Below, piece after piece: positions 49,483-58,761 of a stretch of 64,000 bases of DNA. Source of the stretch: Caldilineaceae bacterium (GTDB lineage: Bacteria; Chloroflexota; Anaerolineae; Caldilineales; Caldilineaceae). The position numbers and the translations under genes are program-made. The notes under the pieces are model-generated. The model did not search any database. It saw nothing but the letters and a program-made list of their open reading frames with translations, and had not been told where the DNA came from. Location of the stretch: assembly GCA_026708085.1 (NCBI GenBank), contig JAPOVP010000015.1, forward strand, positions 33,527-97,526, given 5' to 3'. The first letter of the stretch is position 1, and every line of letters begins with the position of its first letter.

Positions 49483-50501
49483 CAGGAAACTCCTTCCCAG
49501 TCGTAGTCAATGAAACCTTCATCCCGCACCAGCAGCGCCGTCTCGATCATCGTCCGTAGGTCGCCCCTGGGCCGGAAATTGATCAAACTTCGGCCCTTCG
49601 TGTTGTCATGATCGTACTGGTACCGCACCGGCACCCGTACCTCCAGCGGCTCCACACCGTTCTTCTCGGCCAGGATCGCCGCCGCCTCTGGGAAACTGAA
49701 CGGCGCCGGCGCCCCGCAGTTGAACGACTCGTCCACCGCGCCCGGCTCCTCCACCGCGCACACCAGCATATGCGCGATGTCCCGCGCATCGTTCGGCTGG
49801 TACACCCACGGCCGTCCCTCCATATCGCGCACGCTGCACGGCTGGTTCGCGTCCTCCGCCTGCGCCAGCACATCGTGCCACAGCTCCGTGCCGTCGGCCA
49901 TGTACAACTCGCCCAGCGGCGTGTTCTGGCCCCGCTCCAGCAGCCCGGCCACCGCGCCCACCGTAAACCGGCTCAGGATCGCACTGCCCGACTGCACGTG
50001 GCTCGGCCGCACGATCGAAAAGCGCAGCCCCGTCTCCCGCGCCGCCATCTTCGTGAACGCCTCGCCGATTAGCTTTCCCAGCGAATACTCCCCCATCGGC
50101 CGCTTCGGATGCCGCTCGTCCACCGGATGATACGCGCACGCGATCGTCTCCCCGTTGTTGGGAAAAACGCCCGATGAGCTCGTGTACACCATCCGCTCCA
50201 GCCGGTCCGCGTGCTTGCCGCACACCCGCGCGATCAACCGGTCGATCTGCATATTATTGTCAAACTGCGGACCCACGATGTTCGCCGTATGGATCACCGC
50301 ATCCACCCCGGCCACCGCGCCTTCCACAAAGGACTCGTCCGTCAGATCGCCCGCCGCCAACTCGACGTCCAGCCCGTCCAGCCGTTCCAGCGCCGGGTCG
50401 TCCGGCAGCACCGTCCCCCGCACCTCGTGATTGCGCTCCAGCAGCTGCCGCACCAGCCGGCAACCCACCTGCCCGGCGGCCCCTGCGACAAGAATCTTCA
50501 T
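49482..50501 (-). CDS. NAD-dependent epimerase/dehydratase (extended SDR)
   Basis: 339 residues. The N-terminal 'KILVAGAAGQVGCRLVRQLL' is the GxxGxxG site. The active-site 'MGEYSLGKLIGEAFTKMAAR' supplies Tyr-x3-Lys, though the usual YxxxK reads Y-S-L-G-K. 'VDAVIHTANIVG' fits the SDR core. Probably an NDP-sugar or free-sugar epimerase or dehydratase. Upstream partner of the Gfo/Idh/MocA gene. Confidence 0.9.
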   Translation of the reverse strand: MKILVAGAAGQVGCRLVRQLLERNHEVRGTVLPDDPALERLDGLDVELAAGDLTDESFVEGAVAGVDAVIHTANIVGPQFDNNMQIDRLIARVCGKHADRLERMVYTSSSGVFPNNGETIACAYHPVDERHPKRPMGEYSLGKLIGEAFTKMAARETGLRFSIVRPSHVQSGSAILSRFTVGAVAGLLERGQNTPLGELYMADGTELWHDVLAQAEDANQPCSVRDMEGRPWVYQPNDARDIAHMLVCAVEEPGAVDESFNCGAPAPFSFPEAAAILAEKNGVEPLEVRVPVRYQYDHDNTKGRSLINFRPRGDLRTMIETALLVRDEGFIDYDWEGVS

Positions 50502-50522
50502 AAAGCCTCCCTCTCCGGTTGC

Positions 50523-50578
50523 CCCTGACCCCTAACCCCTAACCCCTAACCACAGACCACAGACCACTGACTACTGCC
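50523..50578 (+). repeat. Heptamer array with telomere-like CCCCTAA units
   Basis: Eight heptamers: CCCCTGA, CCCCTAA three times, CCACAGA twice, CCACTGA, CTACTGC. It forms the last ~10 codons of the KorB gene in reverse. Confidence 0.88.
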
Positions 50579-52123
50579 CCCCAACGCCTCATTCAAATAC
50601 CGGACCACGTCCCGGAACGAAATGATCCCCTTCGGCTGACCGTCCTCATCCACCAGCGGCAAATGTCGAAAACCGTGAATCGACATCAGGTTCAGCGCCT
50701 GCGCGATAGGCAGGTCCTCCTTCAATGTCAGCGGGTCCGCCGTCATGTAGTCGGCGATCGTCTCCTGCGTCATATCCTCGACCAGCCCCGCCACCCGATT
50801 CAGAACATCCCATTCCGTGAAAATGCCCACCAGCCGGTTTTCATCGTCTGTAACCAGCATGCAGCCAATGTTGTGTTGGTTCATCTGCCGCACCGTCCGC
50901 GCCAGAGAACTTCGCCTGCCCACGCTGATAGGCACCTTCGGCCTCAGTTCCACCAGTGTATTGGTCACCAACACATCCTGAAAATCCGACAGGGCCTCTT
51001 CCGGCTTGTCCATCTCGTCGATGTACTCTTCGTCCAGCCCCGTGATCGGCATCTCGTCGAACTCGGCCGCCAGGGGCATGAACTCTCTCTCCTCGGCCTC
51101 CTCCCTCTCCTCCACCGTCCACAGGTCCGCTGCCAGGTAAAGCTGGTTCAGGTCGCCCGTCCCCCGCTGCGCCTGTGCCGTCTCCACCTGCTCCATCAGC
51201 TCGCCCGCGTAGTCCGGCTTGCGCACGTCGCGAATCACGCCCATCGCCGCCGGGTAGTCGGGAAACTCCATGCTCCCCAGTATCGACGCCAGCGGTTTCG
51301 ACGTCGCATCGTGCACCAGGATCTCATCCAAATCAACCTCGTCCAGCGATACCACCTCCGGCGTAAAGCCGTTCAACCGGATCCCCTTGTCCCGGTCCTT
51401 CCCGAATATCATATGCTTGCCGTGCTCCAGGTAGAGGATCGAGTTGTCCCGCGTCTTGCGGTCACTCAGGTCCGTCCACTCGTTCGGATTGAAGATCACA
51501 CAGTTCTGATAGATCTCCAGGAAGGACGCGCCCCGGTGTTCCGCCGCCCGCTTCAGCGTCGCCGCCAGGTGCTGAGGATGCGAATCGATCGAGCGCGCCA
51601 CAAACGTCGCCTCCGCCGCCAGCGCCACCGCGATCGGGTTCAGCGGCTGCTCTACCGAACCCATCGGCGACGATTTCGTCACCGTCCCCGGCCGCGACGT
51701 CGGCGAATACTGCCCCTTCGTCAGCCCGTAGATCCTGTTATTGAAAAGGACGATATTCAGATTGACATTGCGCCGGATCGCGTGCAGCAGATGATTGCCG
51801 CCGATCGAAAGGCCGTCCCCGTCCCCGGTGATCACCCAGATCGTGAGTTCCGGGTTGGCGACCGCAAGCCCCGTGGCCAGCGCCGGCGCCCGCCCGTGTA
51901 TGCTGTGGATGCCGTAGGTGTTCATATAATACGGAAAACGGCTCGCGCAGCCGATGCCCGAAATGAAGACCGTCTTCTCCTTCGCAACCCCCGTATCCGG
52001 CAAGATCCGCTGCATCTGCGCCAGGATCGAATAATCGCCGCATCCGGGGCACCAGCGCACCGTCTGGTCGGAAACAAAATCCTTGCGGGTCAGCGTGATC
52101 TCTTCTGTCGCCACAGTACTCAT
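50546..52123 (-). CDS. korB: 2-oxoacid:ferredoxin oxidoreductase beta subunit fused to two CBS domains
   Basis: 525 residues. Residues 1-290 are the TPP-binding beta subunit: 'RWCPGCGDYSILAQMQ', 'GIGCASRFPYYMNTYGIHSI', 'VITGDGDGLSIGGNHLLHAI'. Residues ~390-515 are a CBS pair ('MNQHNIGCMLVTDDENRLVG', 'MSIHGFRHLPLVDEDGQPKG'). It decarboxylates 2-oxoglutarate or a similar 2-oxoacid to the acyl-CoA, passing electrons to ferredoxin. The usual subunit is ~300 residues, so the CBS tail suggests adenine-nucleotide control. The last residues (SSQWSVVCG) are encoded by a heptamer array. Confidence 0.93.
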   Translation of the reverse strand: MSTVATEEITLTRKDFVSDQTVRWCPGCGDYSILAQMQRILPDTGVAKEKTVFISGIGCASRFPYYMNTYGIHSIHGRAPALATGLAVANPELTIWVITGDGDGLSIGGNHLLHAIRRNVNLNIVLFNNRIYGLTKGQYSPTSRPGTVTKSSPMGSVEQPLNPIAVALAAEATFVARSIDSHPQHLAATLKRAAEHRGASFLEIYQNCVIFNPNEWTDLSDRKTRDNSILYLEHGKHMIFGKDRDKGIRLNGFTPEVVSLDEVDLDEILVHDATSKPLASILGSMEFPDYPAAMGVIRDVRKPDYAGELMEQVETAQAQRGTGDLNQLYLAADLWTVEEREEAEEREFMPLAAEFDEMPITGLDEEYIDEMDKPEEALSDFQDVLVTNTLVELRPKVPISVGRRSSLARTVRQMNQHNIGCMLVTDDENRLVGIFTEWDVLNRVAGLVEDMTQETIADYMTADPLTLKEDLPIAQALNLMSIHGFRHLPLVDEDGQPKGIISFRDVVRYLNEALGGSSQWSVVCG

Positions 52124-54001
52124 CTATCCTCTCCCCAAATTCGAGCTAATCACGTCCCGCACCTCCGCGATTTTCAGCGGACGCGCCGACAGGTTCGCAT
52201 ACGTCTCCACCTTCACACCCAGCTTGCCCTGCAACAGCAGCGCCAGCTGCCCGCTGTTCAGCTCCGGCACAACGATCTTCCGATACCGCCTGAGAACAGC
52301 CTCCAAATTGGCCGGGAAGGGATTCAGATAACGCACGTGAGCATGCGCCACAGACCTGCCCGCCCGCCGCGCCGACGCCACCGCCGACCGCACCACGCCG
52401 AACGTTCCCCCCCAGCTCACCATCAACAGCTCAGCCTCCTCCGCGCCGTAAACCTCCTGCTCCGGAATAACGTCCGCCAGCCGCGCCACCTTCTCCGCCC
52501 GCTCGCGTATCATCTGCTCATTGTGCTCAGGATCATACGATACGTTGCCCGTGACCGGCGCCTTGCTCAATCCCCCCAGCCGGTGCTCCAACCCCGGCGT
52601 GCCCGGCAGCGCCCACGGCCGCGCCAGTGTCTCCGGGTCCCGCTCGTACGGCAGAAAAGGACCGTGACCGTTTCCGTTCCCGTGCCCCTCAGGGTGCGTC
52701 ACCTCGATCTCAGGGATATCCTCCGCCTTAGGTGCCTGCCACGGCTCCGCACTGTTCGCCAAAAAACCTTCCGACAACAGAAAGACCGGCGTCATCGCCC
52801 GCACCGCCAGCCGCGCCGCCTCCAGCGCCATCTCGAAACAGTCCGACGGAGTCGCCGGCGCCACGATCGGAATAGGGCTCTCACCATTGCGCCCAAACAT
52901 CGCCTGCAGCAGGTCCCCCTGCTCCGTCTTCGTCGGCAGTCCCGTGCTCGGCCCGCCCCGCTGCACATTGACCACGATCATCGGCAGCTCAAGCATCAGC
53001 GCCAGATTGATCGCCTCGCCCTTCAGCGCTATCCCCGGCCCGCTCGTGCCCGTCACCCCCAACGCACCTCCAAAAGCGGCGCCGATGACTGCACAGATCG
53101 CCGCGATCTCGTCCTCCGCCTGAAACGTGCGCACGTCAAAATGCCGCAATGGTGCCAGCGAGTGCAGAATGTCGCTCGCCGGCGTGATCGGGTACGAGCC
53201 GTAAAAGAGCGGCTTGCCCATCTTCTGCGCCGCCGTCACCAGGCCCATCGACAGCGCCTCGTTCCCCGTAACCTTGCGGTACGTCCCGGGCGGCAGCGCC
53301 GCCGGCCGCACCATGTACCGCTGCTGGAACGTCTCCGTCGTCTCGCCCAGAAAATAACCGGTCTCCATCGCTTTGAGGTTGGCCTCCGCGATCACCGGCT
53401 TGCGCGCAAACTTCTCAAAAAGCCACTCCCGCGTCGTATCCATCGACCGGTCGAACATCCAGAAGACCATGCCCAGTGCAAAGAAGTTCTGACAGCGGTC
53501 CCGCTCCTTGTTCGTCAGCTCCCCAAACTCGGACAGCGCCTCCCGGTTCAACGACGTCATCGGCACCGCCAGCACCTGGTAGCCCTCCAGCGAGTCGTCC
53601 TCCAGCGGATTCGAGCTGTAGCCGGCCTTCGACAGGTTCTGCTTCGTGAACGCGTCCGTATTGACAATGATCGTCCCCGCCCGCTCCAGCTCCGGCAGGC
53701 TCGCCTTCAACGCCGCCGGGTTCATCGCCACCAGTACCTGCGGCGCATCCCCGGGCGTCAGCACATTCCGGCTCGAAAAATGCACCTGAAATCCGCTCAC
53801 ACCCGCCAGCGTACCCGCCGGCGCCCGGATCTCCGCCGGAAAGTCCGGCATCGTACTGATGTCATTCCCGAACACCGCAGACGTAGTCGTGAACTGCGTC
53901 CCCGTCAGCTGCATCCCGTCGCCCGAGTCCCCGGCAAACCGGATCGCAACCGACTCCAGCTCCTCTATTTCCTGCGTCCCTTCCCTCAAACTATCCGTCA
54001 T
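52124..54001 (-). CDS. korA: 2-oxoacid:ferredoxin oxidoreductase alpha subunit (gamma-alpha fusion)
   Basis: 625 residues. The gamma domain comes first ('[20 protein letters not shown]', '[20 protein letters not shown]'), then the pyrimidine-binding alpha domain ('[20 protein letters not shown]', '[20 protein letters not shown]', '[20 protein letters not shown]'). Its stop (TAG) is followed at once by the korB ATG, with GGAGAGGA as ribosome site inside its end. Order and fusion are those of the two-subunit KorAB class. Confidence 0.95.
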   Translation of the reverse strand: MTDSLREGTQEIEELESVAIRFAGDSGDGMQLTGTQFTTTSAVFGNDISTMPDFPAEIRAPAGTLAGVSGFQVHFSSRNVLTPGDAPQVLVAMNPAALKASLPELERAGTIIVNTDAFTKQNLSKAGYSSNPLEDDSLEGYQVLAVPMTSLNREALSEFGELTNKERDRCQNFFALGMVFWMFDRSMDTTREWLFEKFARKPVIAEANLKAMETGYFLGETTETFQQRYMVRPAALPPGTYRKVTGNEALSMGLVTAAQKMGKPLFYGSYPITPASDILHSLAPLRHFDVRTFQAEDEIAAICAVIGAAFGGALGVTGTSGPGIALKGEAINLALMLELPMIVVNVQRGGPSTGLPTKTEQGDLLQAMFGRNGESPIPIVAPATPSDCFEMALEAARLAVRAMTPVFLLSEGFLANSAEPWQAPKAEDIPEIEVTHPEGHGNGNGHGPFLPYERDPETLARPWALPGTPGLEHRLGGLSKAPVTGNVSYDPEHNEQMIRERAEKVARLADVIPEQEVYGAEEAELLMVSWGGTFGVVRSAVASARRAGRSVAHAHVRYLNPFPANLEAVLRRYRKIVVPELNSGQLALLLQGKLGVKVETYANLSARPLKIAEVRDVISSNLGRG

Positions 54002-54166
54002 ATGCGTTCTCCATCGAACTGCACCTGATAGGCACCATTAACTCGAAAAAGTTCAAAACCTGATAAGATTCTTTTCCGTACCCAGCCAGCCACATTCAAT
54101 TCAAGATTCAGCCTGAGTCGCGCGAAGTTACTTCCTTCGCTCCCTTGCTCCGTCTCTTGCAACCAT

Positions 54167-54203
54167 CCACTGACCACTAACCACTGACCACTGACTACTG
54201 CAG
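54167..54203 (+). repeat. CCACTGA heptamer array
   Basis: Five heptamers ending CTGCAG, abutting the double-hairpin element. Confidence 0.87.
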
Positions 54204-54270
54204 TTGGGCGGTCGGGCCTATTCGGCCCTCCCTTGTGCGGGGGCTCCGCCCCCGCAACGCCCCCTCTCCT
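54204..54270 (+). repeat. Double-hairpin repeat element, copy 3
   Basis: Same ~66-bp element as at 18253 and 33883, with both stems intact. Confidence 0.88.
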
Positions 54271-54523
54271 AAAACCTCGCGCCGCAGCCAGTGCATGGCA
54301 ATATGAAGTTGGCGTCCCGCGGCGACCGAAATTCCCCTCATCCCACGTTCTGGCAGGTTCCGAGATTGTGCCACCGCCGGCATGGCAGGCGACGCAGCTC
54401 CCAGTTACGCCCAACTCACACCACTATGTCCACCAGGAGTCCGCCAAAGAAACCCTGACAGTACAATCCGTCAGTCGTGGTCCAGTCAGACCGCACCCAG
54501 AAAGTGGCTTGGCAGTTCACTAA

Positions 54524-54570
54524 GAACCAAAAACTGACTACTAAAAACTGCAGTTCCAAAAACTGCAGTC
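54524..54570 (+). repeat. AAAACTG/CTGCAGT mixed repeat
   Basis: AACCAAAAACTGACTACT, AAAAACTGCAGT, CCAAAAACTGCAGT in series. It ends just before the stop of the CBS gene. Related to 19228-19261. Confidence 0.65.
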
Positions 54571-54572
54571 CC

Positions 54573-55082
54573 CTAACCGCCCTCAGCCCTCCTCGGAAAC
54601 CGTTCCGGCTCGCTCGGCCGGTTCAATACCTCGACCGGATAGCGGTCCGCCAGGTAATCGATAATCGCCTGGTGCGTCATAATCCCCAACAGTCTGCCGC
54701 TGCCGTCGACAATCGGCAGATTGCGGAACTGGTTCTTCTCCATCAGGCGCAAACCGTCCGCCGCCGACGCGTCCGGGCCAATCGTAATCGGGTCCGTGGA
54801 CATCACCTCGTCCACCGGCCTCTCCAGCATCCCCGGCACGTCAATGACCTTGCGCATCACGTCCCGCTCGGTAAATATGCCCACAAGCCGCGCCTGCCCC
54901 GAGTCCTCCTCCTGCCCGTCACCCGCCGCCGCGCCCTCCTCAACCACCAGGCACACGACCCGTCCGTCAGCCCGCATTCTGGCCAGCGTATCCCGAACCG
55001 ACGTGCCCAGTGGCACCTGTGCGAATCCACTCACGACCAGGTGGCTGATGTGTTCCGACTTGAGATCAGTTTGCAAATTCAT
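54573..55082 (-). CDS. Two-CBS-domain protein
   Basis: 169 residues, essentially one Bateman module: 'VPLGTSVRDTLARMRADGRV', 'LVGIFTERDVMRKV', 'DASAADGLRLMEKNQFRNLP' and 'RLLGIMTHQAIIDYLADRYP'. An insert of about 15 acidic residues (EEGAAAGDGQEEDSGQ) lies in the first CBS. It probably senses adenine nucleotides. It is upstream of korA-korB on the same strand and resembles the CBS tail of KorB, so a shared regulatory job is plausible. Confidence 0.9.
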   Translation of the reverse strand: MNLQTDLKSEHISHLVVSGFAQVPLGTSVRDTLARMRADGRVVCLVVEEGAAAGDGQEEDSGQARLVGIFTERDVMRKVIDVPGMLERPVDEVMSTDPITIGPDASAADGLRLMEKNQFRNLPIVDGSGRLLGIMTHQAIIDYLADRYPVEVLNRPSEPERFPRRAEGG

Positions 55083-55436
55083 TCTATCACCGCACTCCTT
55101 GAATTAGGGCTCGTTGACGTCTGTCAGATCAGCGATTTACGGCAGCAAAGTTCGGCTGCCCCGCGCATTCAAGCAAGGAAAATCCCAGTAGCCTTCGGTG
55201 TTCTTCGCGACCTTTCGCGTACCTTCGCGGATCGACTGGTCTTGCTTTCCACAACATGCAAGCCCGAAACATCCCTGACAAGCCAGTAGACTCTACATTC
55301 CTGTCGTATTCTGAGAGGCCTCCCCAAAATGTCAACGGAGCCTTGCCAGTCGCGCAACAAAAACGACTGCGCAGTTGCGCTGTGATCGCCTGGAAAGTAT
55401 ATCCCCTGCGCAACAGATCCTACGCATCGCCGGCCC
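55083..55436. other. Region between amidase and CBS genes
   Basis: 354 bp without a supported gene. It holds a TTCGCG-rich repeat (55201-55250) also found at 62592. Confidence 0.5.
55201..55250 (+). repeat. TTCGCG-rich repeat, copy 1
   Basis: About 50 bp (TTCTTCGCGACC, TTTCGCGTACC, TTCGCGGATC, then GGTCTTGCTTT). Roughly 40 of 50 bases match 62592-62640. Confidence 0.65.
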
Positions 55437-56966
55437 CTAAAGCTCCGGCGCCCGCCGCACCTGCGTGATCCGCTCAAATGCGTATGCCAGGCGAATCAGC
55501 GTCGGCTCGCTCCACGCCCGTCCCATAAACGTGAGGCCGATCGGTAACTCATTCCCCACGCCGGTTTCCACCCCCTGCGCCACGAAGCCCGCCGGCGCCG
55601 TCACCAGCGGGTATCCCGCAATCGCCGCAAAGCGCGAACTGCCGCCATGCACCGCATCCCCCGCCTCCTCCGGGTCCAGCGGCCACGCCGGCCCGCCCGT
55701 CGGCGCGATCAACGCGTCCAGGCCGTGCTCGTCCAGCACCGCATCCAGCCCCGCGACGCCCGCCAGCCGCTGTCCCTCCGCCAGTGCCTCCAGGTACACC
55801 TCCCCATCGAGTGGCCCGCTCTTCTGCGACCGCTCAAACTGCTCCTGCCCGAAAAGAGCCAGCTCCTGCTCCGCGTGCGCCTCGTTGAAGGCGATCAGGT
55901 CGGCCAGCGAACGCGGCTGCGCCAGCGACGCATCCACCACAACCCGCGTCGCCAGATACGCCGCAATGCCATGCTTGAACTCCGTCTGCATGACGATCCT
56001 TTCGCATTCGCCCATTCTCTTGCCGTCTACCGTCGGAATGTCCGCGGGATCCACCACCTCCGCACCAGCATCGCGAACCGCCCGGATCGCTTCCTCGAAA
56101 ACCCCGTCCGTGGCATCGTCGTATCCGCTCACCCCTCTGCGGGCAACGCCGATTCGCGCCCCCCGCAAACCGTCGGCATTCAGAAAAGGACGGTAGTCGC
56201 CGTGTACCTTTCTGCCTTTCGCCGCCGTCGCCGCATCGCGCCCGTCCGCCACTGTCAGCGCACCCAGAACGGCCGCCGCGTCCGCAACAGTGCGCGCCAT
56301 CGGCCCCACCGTATCCTGCGTATGCGAAATCGGAATAACCCCGGCCCGGCTACTCAGCCCCACCGTTGGCTTGATACCCACGATTCCGCACGCCCCAGAC
56401 GGGTTCACGATCGAGCCGTCCGTCTCCGTGCCCAGCGCCGCCGCCGCCAAATTCGCGCTCACCGCCGCCCCCGACCCCGAGCTGGAGCCGCCCGGATTGC
56501 GGCTGAGATTATAAGGGTTACGGCACTGCCCCCCGCGCGCGCTCCAGCCGCTCGTCGAGTTCGAGGAGCGGTAGTTGGCCCACTCGCTCAGGTTGGCCTT
56601 GCCGAGGATCACCGCGCCCGCCTCCCGCAGCGCCGCCGCCACCGTCGCATCACGCGCCGGCCGCGACCCCAGCAGAGCCAGCGAGCCCGCCGTCGTCTGC
56701 ATGCGGTCATCTGTATCGATATTGTCCTTCAACAAAATAGGGATCCCGTGCAACGGCCCCCGCACCTGACCCGCCGCCCGCTCGCCGTCCATCTGCTCCG
56801 CGATCGCCAGGGCATCCGGATTCGTCTCAATCACCGAGCACAGCGCACCGTCAACCGCCTCGATAGCCGCCAAATATCCCTCGGCAATACCGGCAGCCGT
56901 CCGCGCCCCCGCAGCCATATCCTCCTGCAGCTGTTCAATCGTCACTTCACTTAGCTCTGCTGGCAT
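55437..56966 (-). CDS. Amidase (amidase-signature family)
   Basis: 509 residues. Catalytic Lys in 'PILLKDNIDTDDRMQTTAGS', the signature 'NPGGSSSGSGAAVSANLAAA' with the cis-Ser and nucleophilic Ser in 'LGTETDGSIVNPSG'. It hydrolyses an amide bond; natural substrate unknown. No signal peptide, so cytoplasmic. A second, distinct amidase lies at 59932-61407. Confidence 0.93.
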   Translation of the reverse strand: MPAELSEVTIEQLQEDMAAGARTAAGIAEGYLAAIEAVDGALCSVIETNPDALAIAEQMDGERAAGQVRGPLHGIPILLKDNIDTDDRMQTTAGSLALLGSRPARDATVAAALREAGAVILGKANLSEWANYRSSNSTSGWSARGGQCRNPYNLSRNPGGSSSGSGAAVSANLAAAALGTETDGSIVNPSGACGIVGIKPTVGLSSRAGVIPISHTQDTVGPMARTVADAAAVLGALTVADGRDAATAAKGRKVHGDYRPFLNADGLRGARIGVARRGVSGYDDATDGVFEEAIRAVRDAGAEVVDPADIPTVDGKRMGECERIVMQTEFKHGIAAYLATRVVVDASLAQPRSLADLIAFNEAHAEQELALFGQEQFERSQKSGPLDGEVYLEALAEGQRLAGVAGLDAVLDEHGLDALIAPTGGPAWPLDPEEAGDAVHGGSSRFAAIAGYPLVTAPAGFVAQGVETGVGNELPIGLTFMGRAWSEPTLIRLAYAFERITQVRRAPEL

Positions 56967-57024
56967 TTCTTCATTCCCGGCTTCCGCCGCTCAACGCGAA
57001 TTGGCATCCCGCACGGTCGCGGTC

Positions 57025-57052
57025 AACTAACCACTAACCACTGACTACTGCC
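57025..57052 (+). repeat. CCACTGA heptamer array
   Basis: Four heptamers, ending CTGCC. It supplies the stop codon (TAG) and last residues of the thioredoxin-like gene. Confidence 0.85.
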
Positions 57053-57599
57053 CTATCAAATTGTCCAGCGCGACGCGCAAATCAGCTTCAGTCTGCGCGC
57101 CAACGTACTCCTGCACCACATTCCCCTCCCCATCCAGCAGGATCAGATGCGGCTGGTAGCGAAAACCAAACTGCTGCTTGTACTGCGCCACCGCAGGGTC
57201 GTCAATATCCAGATAGAGGAACTCAACCTGCCCCCAGTAATCAATTTCGAGCCTGTGAACCACAGGCGCAAAGCGTACGCAGACCGGTCACCAGAATGCA
57301 AAGAGTTCGACCACCTGCGGTGTGCCCGCGCCCAGCACCACCGTCGCCGGGTCCGTGGCCTGGAGGTCCTCACGGAAGGCCGGGGGCGGTCCGATCGCAA
57401 CCTCCGTCGGTTCCGGTTCCGGGGTCGAAGTCGGCTCTTCCACCACCGTCGCCGTCGGTTCCGGCGCCTCCGTAGCCTGCGCTACCTCTTCTCCCGCCCC
57501 CGCCGCGGGCGCTTCATCGCCGGTGATCGCGCTGCAGCCGGAAAGCACCAGGGCCAACACGATGACAACGAGGGTTAACCGTCTGTGTACCCCTGTCAT
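57045..57599 (-). CDS. Thioredoxin-like lipoprotein, probable selenoprotein (UGA at active-site Cys)
   Basis: 184 residues if the UGA at 57290-57288 (codon 104) is read as selenocysteine. ATG 57599 has AAAGGA 9 nt upstream. A signal peptide ends in lipobox 'LVLSGC', followed by an acidic, Pro/Thr-rich spacer, then a thioredoxin fold: 'QVVELFAFW-U-PVCVRFAPVV', 'VEFLYLDIDDPAVAQYKQQF', 'YQPHLILLDGEGNVVQEYVG'. The UGA falls exactly on the first Cys of WCxxC; the second Cys is present. Everything after it stays in frame to TAG 57047-57045. A SECIS-like hairpin lies just downstream. The protein would act outside the membrane in thiol or peroxide redox. A nonsense mutation is the alternative. Confidence 0.75.
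57246..57290 (-). promoter_or_regulatory. Candidate bacterial SECIS element with its UGA
   Basis: UGA at 57290-57288. After 27 nt comes the apical loop GUU of a perfect hairpin GCCUGUG-GUU-CACAGGC (57267-57251), with four more outer pairs after one mismatch (to 57272/57246). The known bacterial rule is an apical loop 16-37 nt after UGA with a G in its first two bases; both hold. Confidence 0.7.
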
Positions 57600-57906
57600 G
57601 GTCTTTGTCCTTTCTCTCAGGACAGAGGCCCCGTTGCCCGCGTCCTCCTTTTCGCTTAGTCCGCTCGCCAGGCACTTGATTCCAATGGGCGCCGCGAGTA
57701 AAATCAACCCCACTGCACGCTTCAGTCATCCGCCCTGTTCGCCTGCCTTGGCAGTCCGTCAAACTCCATCTGTCTTCCATCGGCTGTAAAATAATGAGAA
57801 GGCAGAAAACGGGAGGGCGGTCCCTGCATTATGCCAAAGCAAAAGCCGCCCTGCCAAACCCCAGGGGCGTGTCGCAAGCCCCGTTGCACACCTTGAGAGG
57901 CGCCCA
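57600..57906. other. Gap between divergent thioredoxin-like and amidohydrolase genes
   Basis: 307 bp. Open frames extend into it from both sides but lack support. A weak -10 (TAAAAT near 57787) faces the amidohydrolase. Confidence 0.4.
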
Positions 57907-58761
57907 ATGATAGTAGACACACACGTTCACGTCTGGGAAATCGATCCACCCAAATACCCGGTCGGCCCCACCGCCCCTACCTGGAATACCTACCCCGACG
58001 AACCCGGCACCGCCGACGAGCTCCTCGCCGAAATGAACGCCCACGGCGTCGACTGGGCCGTGCTCGTCCAGACCAGTTGGTCCACCTGGGACAACGGCTA
58101 CATCGCCGACTCCGTAGCCCGCTTCCCCCACCGCTTCATCGGCCACGGCCTCATCGACCCCCAGGATCCCGATAACGCCGACCACGTCCGCTACTGGCTC
58201 CGCGAACGCGGCCTCGCCGGCTTCCGCTTACATCCCATGTACTATCCCGATGAGAAGATCCTGCTCACAGCCCAGAACGGGCCCATGTGGGAGGAGATCG
58301 CCGCCGCCGGCGCCGTCATTCAGTTCCACCTGCGCGCCGAAGAAGCCGACCAGATAGCGGCCATCGCCCGCCGTTACCCCCACCTGACCCTGATCCTCGA
58401 CCACCTCGGCTATCCCCAGGTCAAGTCCGCCGAATCCGCCTACCAGCCCGTCGTCGATCTCGCCCGCTACGACAACGTCCACGTCAAACTGTCAGACGTC
58501 AACGGTCACGCCCGCCAGGACTACCCCTACACCGACGTGCATCCCTTCATAATCCGCATCTTTTCAGCCTTCGGCGCCGAGCGCATGATCTGGGGCACAG
58601 GCTACCCCGGCCATCTCCGCGCCAAACACAACTGGCCCTCTCTGGCCCAGGAGCTGCGCCTGATCCGGGAAGGCCTGCCGTTTCTTCGTGATGATGACAA
58701 AGAGAGAATACTAGGAGGAACCGCCGCCCGCATCTGGGGACTGACAAAGCCTACCACCTAG
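57907..58761 (+). CDS. Amidohydrolase 2-family TIM-barrel metal hydrolase
   Basis: 284 residues. It opens with 'MIVDTHVHVWEIDPPKYP' (HxH metal site), then 'GLAGFRLHPMYYPDEKILLT', 'LILDHLGYPQ' (third His) and 'RMIWGTGYPGHLRAKHNWPS'. In that late stretch the usual catalytic Asp (GSDxP) reads G-T-G-Y, so the metal Asp may be changed. Similar to lactonases of the 2-pyrone-4,6-dicarboxylate and L-fuconolactone type. Cytoplasmic. Stands alone. Confidence 0.85.
   Translation: MIVDTHVHVWEIDPPKYPVGPTAPTWNTYPDEPGTADELLAEMNAHGVDWAVLVQTSWSTWDNGYIADSVARFPHRFIGHGLIDPQDPDNADHVRYWLRERGLAGFRLHPMYYPDEKILLTAQNGPMWEEIAAAGAVIQFHLRAEEADQIAAIARRYPHLTLILDHLGYPQVKSAESAYQPVVDLARYDNVHVKLSDVNGHARQDYPYTDVHPFIIRIFSAFGAERMIWGTGYPGHLRAKHNWPSLAQELRLIREGLPFLRDDDKERILGGTAARIWGLTKPTT

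Larger units (their letters stand above)
54002..54572. other. Gene-free region rich in repeats, upstream of korA
   Basis: 571 bp between korA and the CBS gene. It holds a heptamer array, a double-hairpin element and an AAAACTG-type repeat. No supported gene; korA promoter not recognisable. Confidence 0.55.

Noticed and set aside
50663..54028. 1121-codon open frame on the plus strand opposite korA-korB
   Set aside because: It runs antisense through two certain genes, is Arg/His/Pro-rich low-complexity, and is explained by GC-biased third positions.
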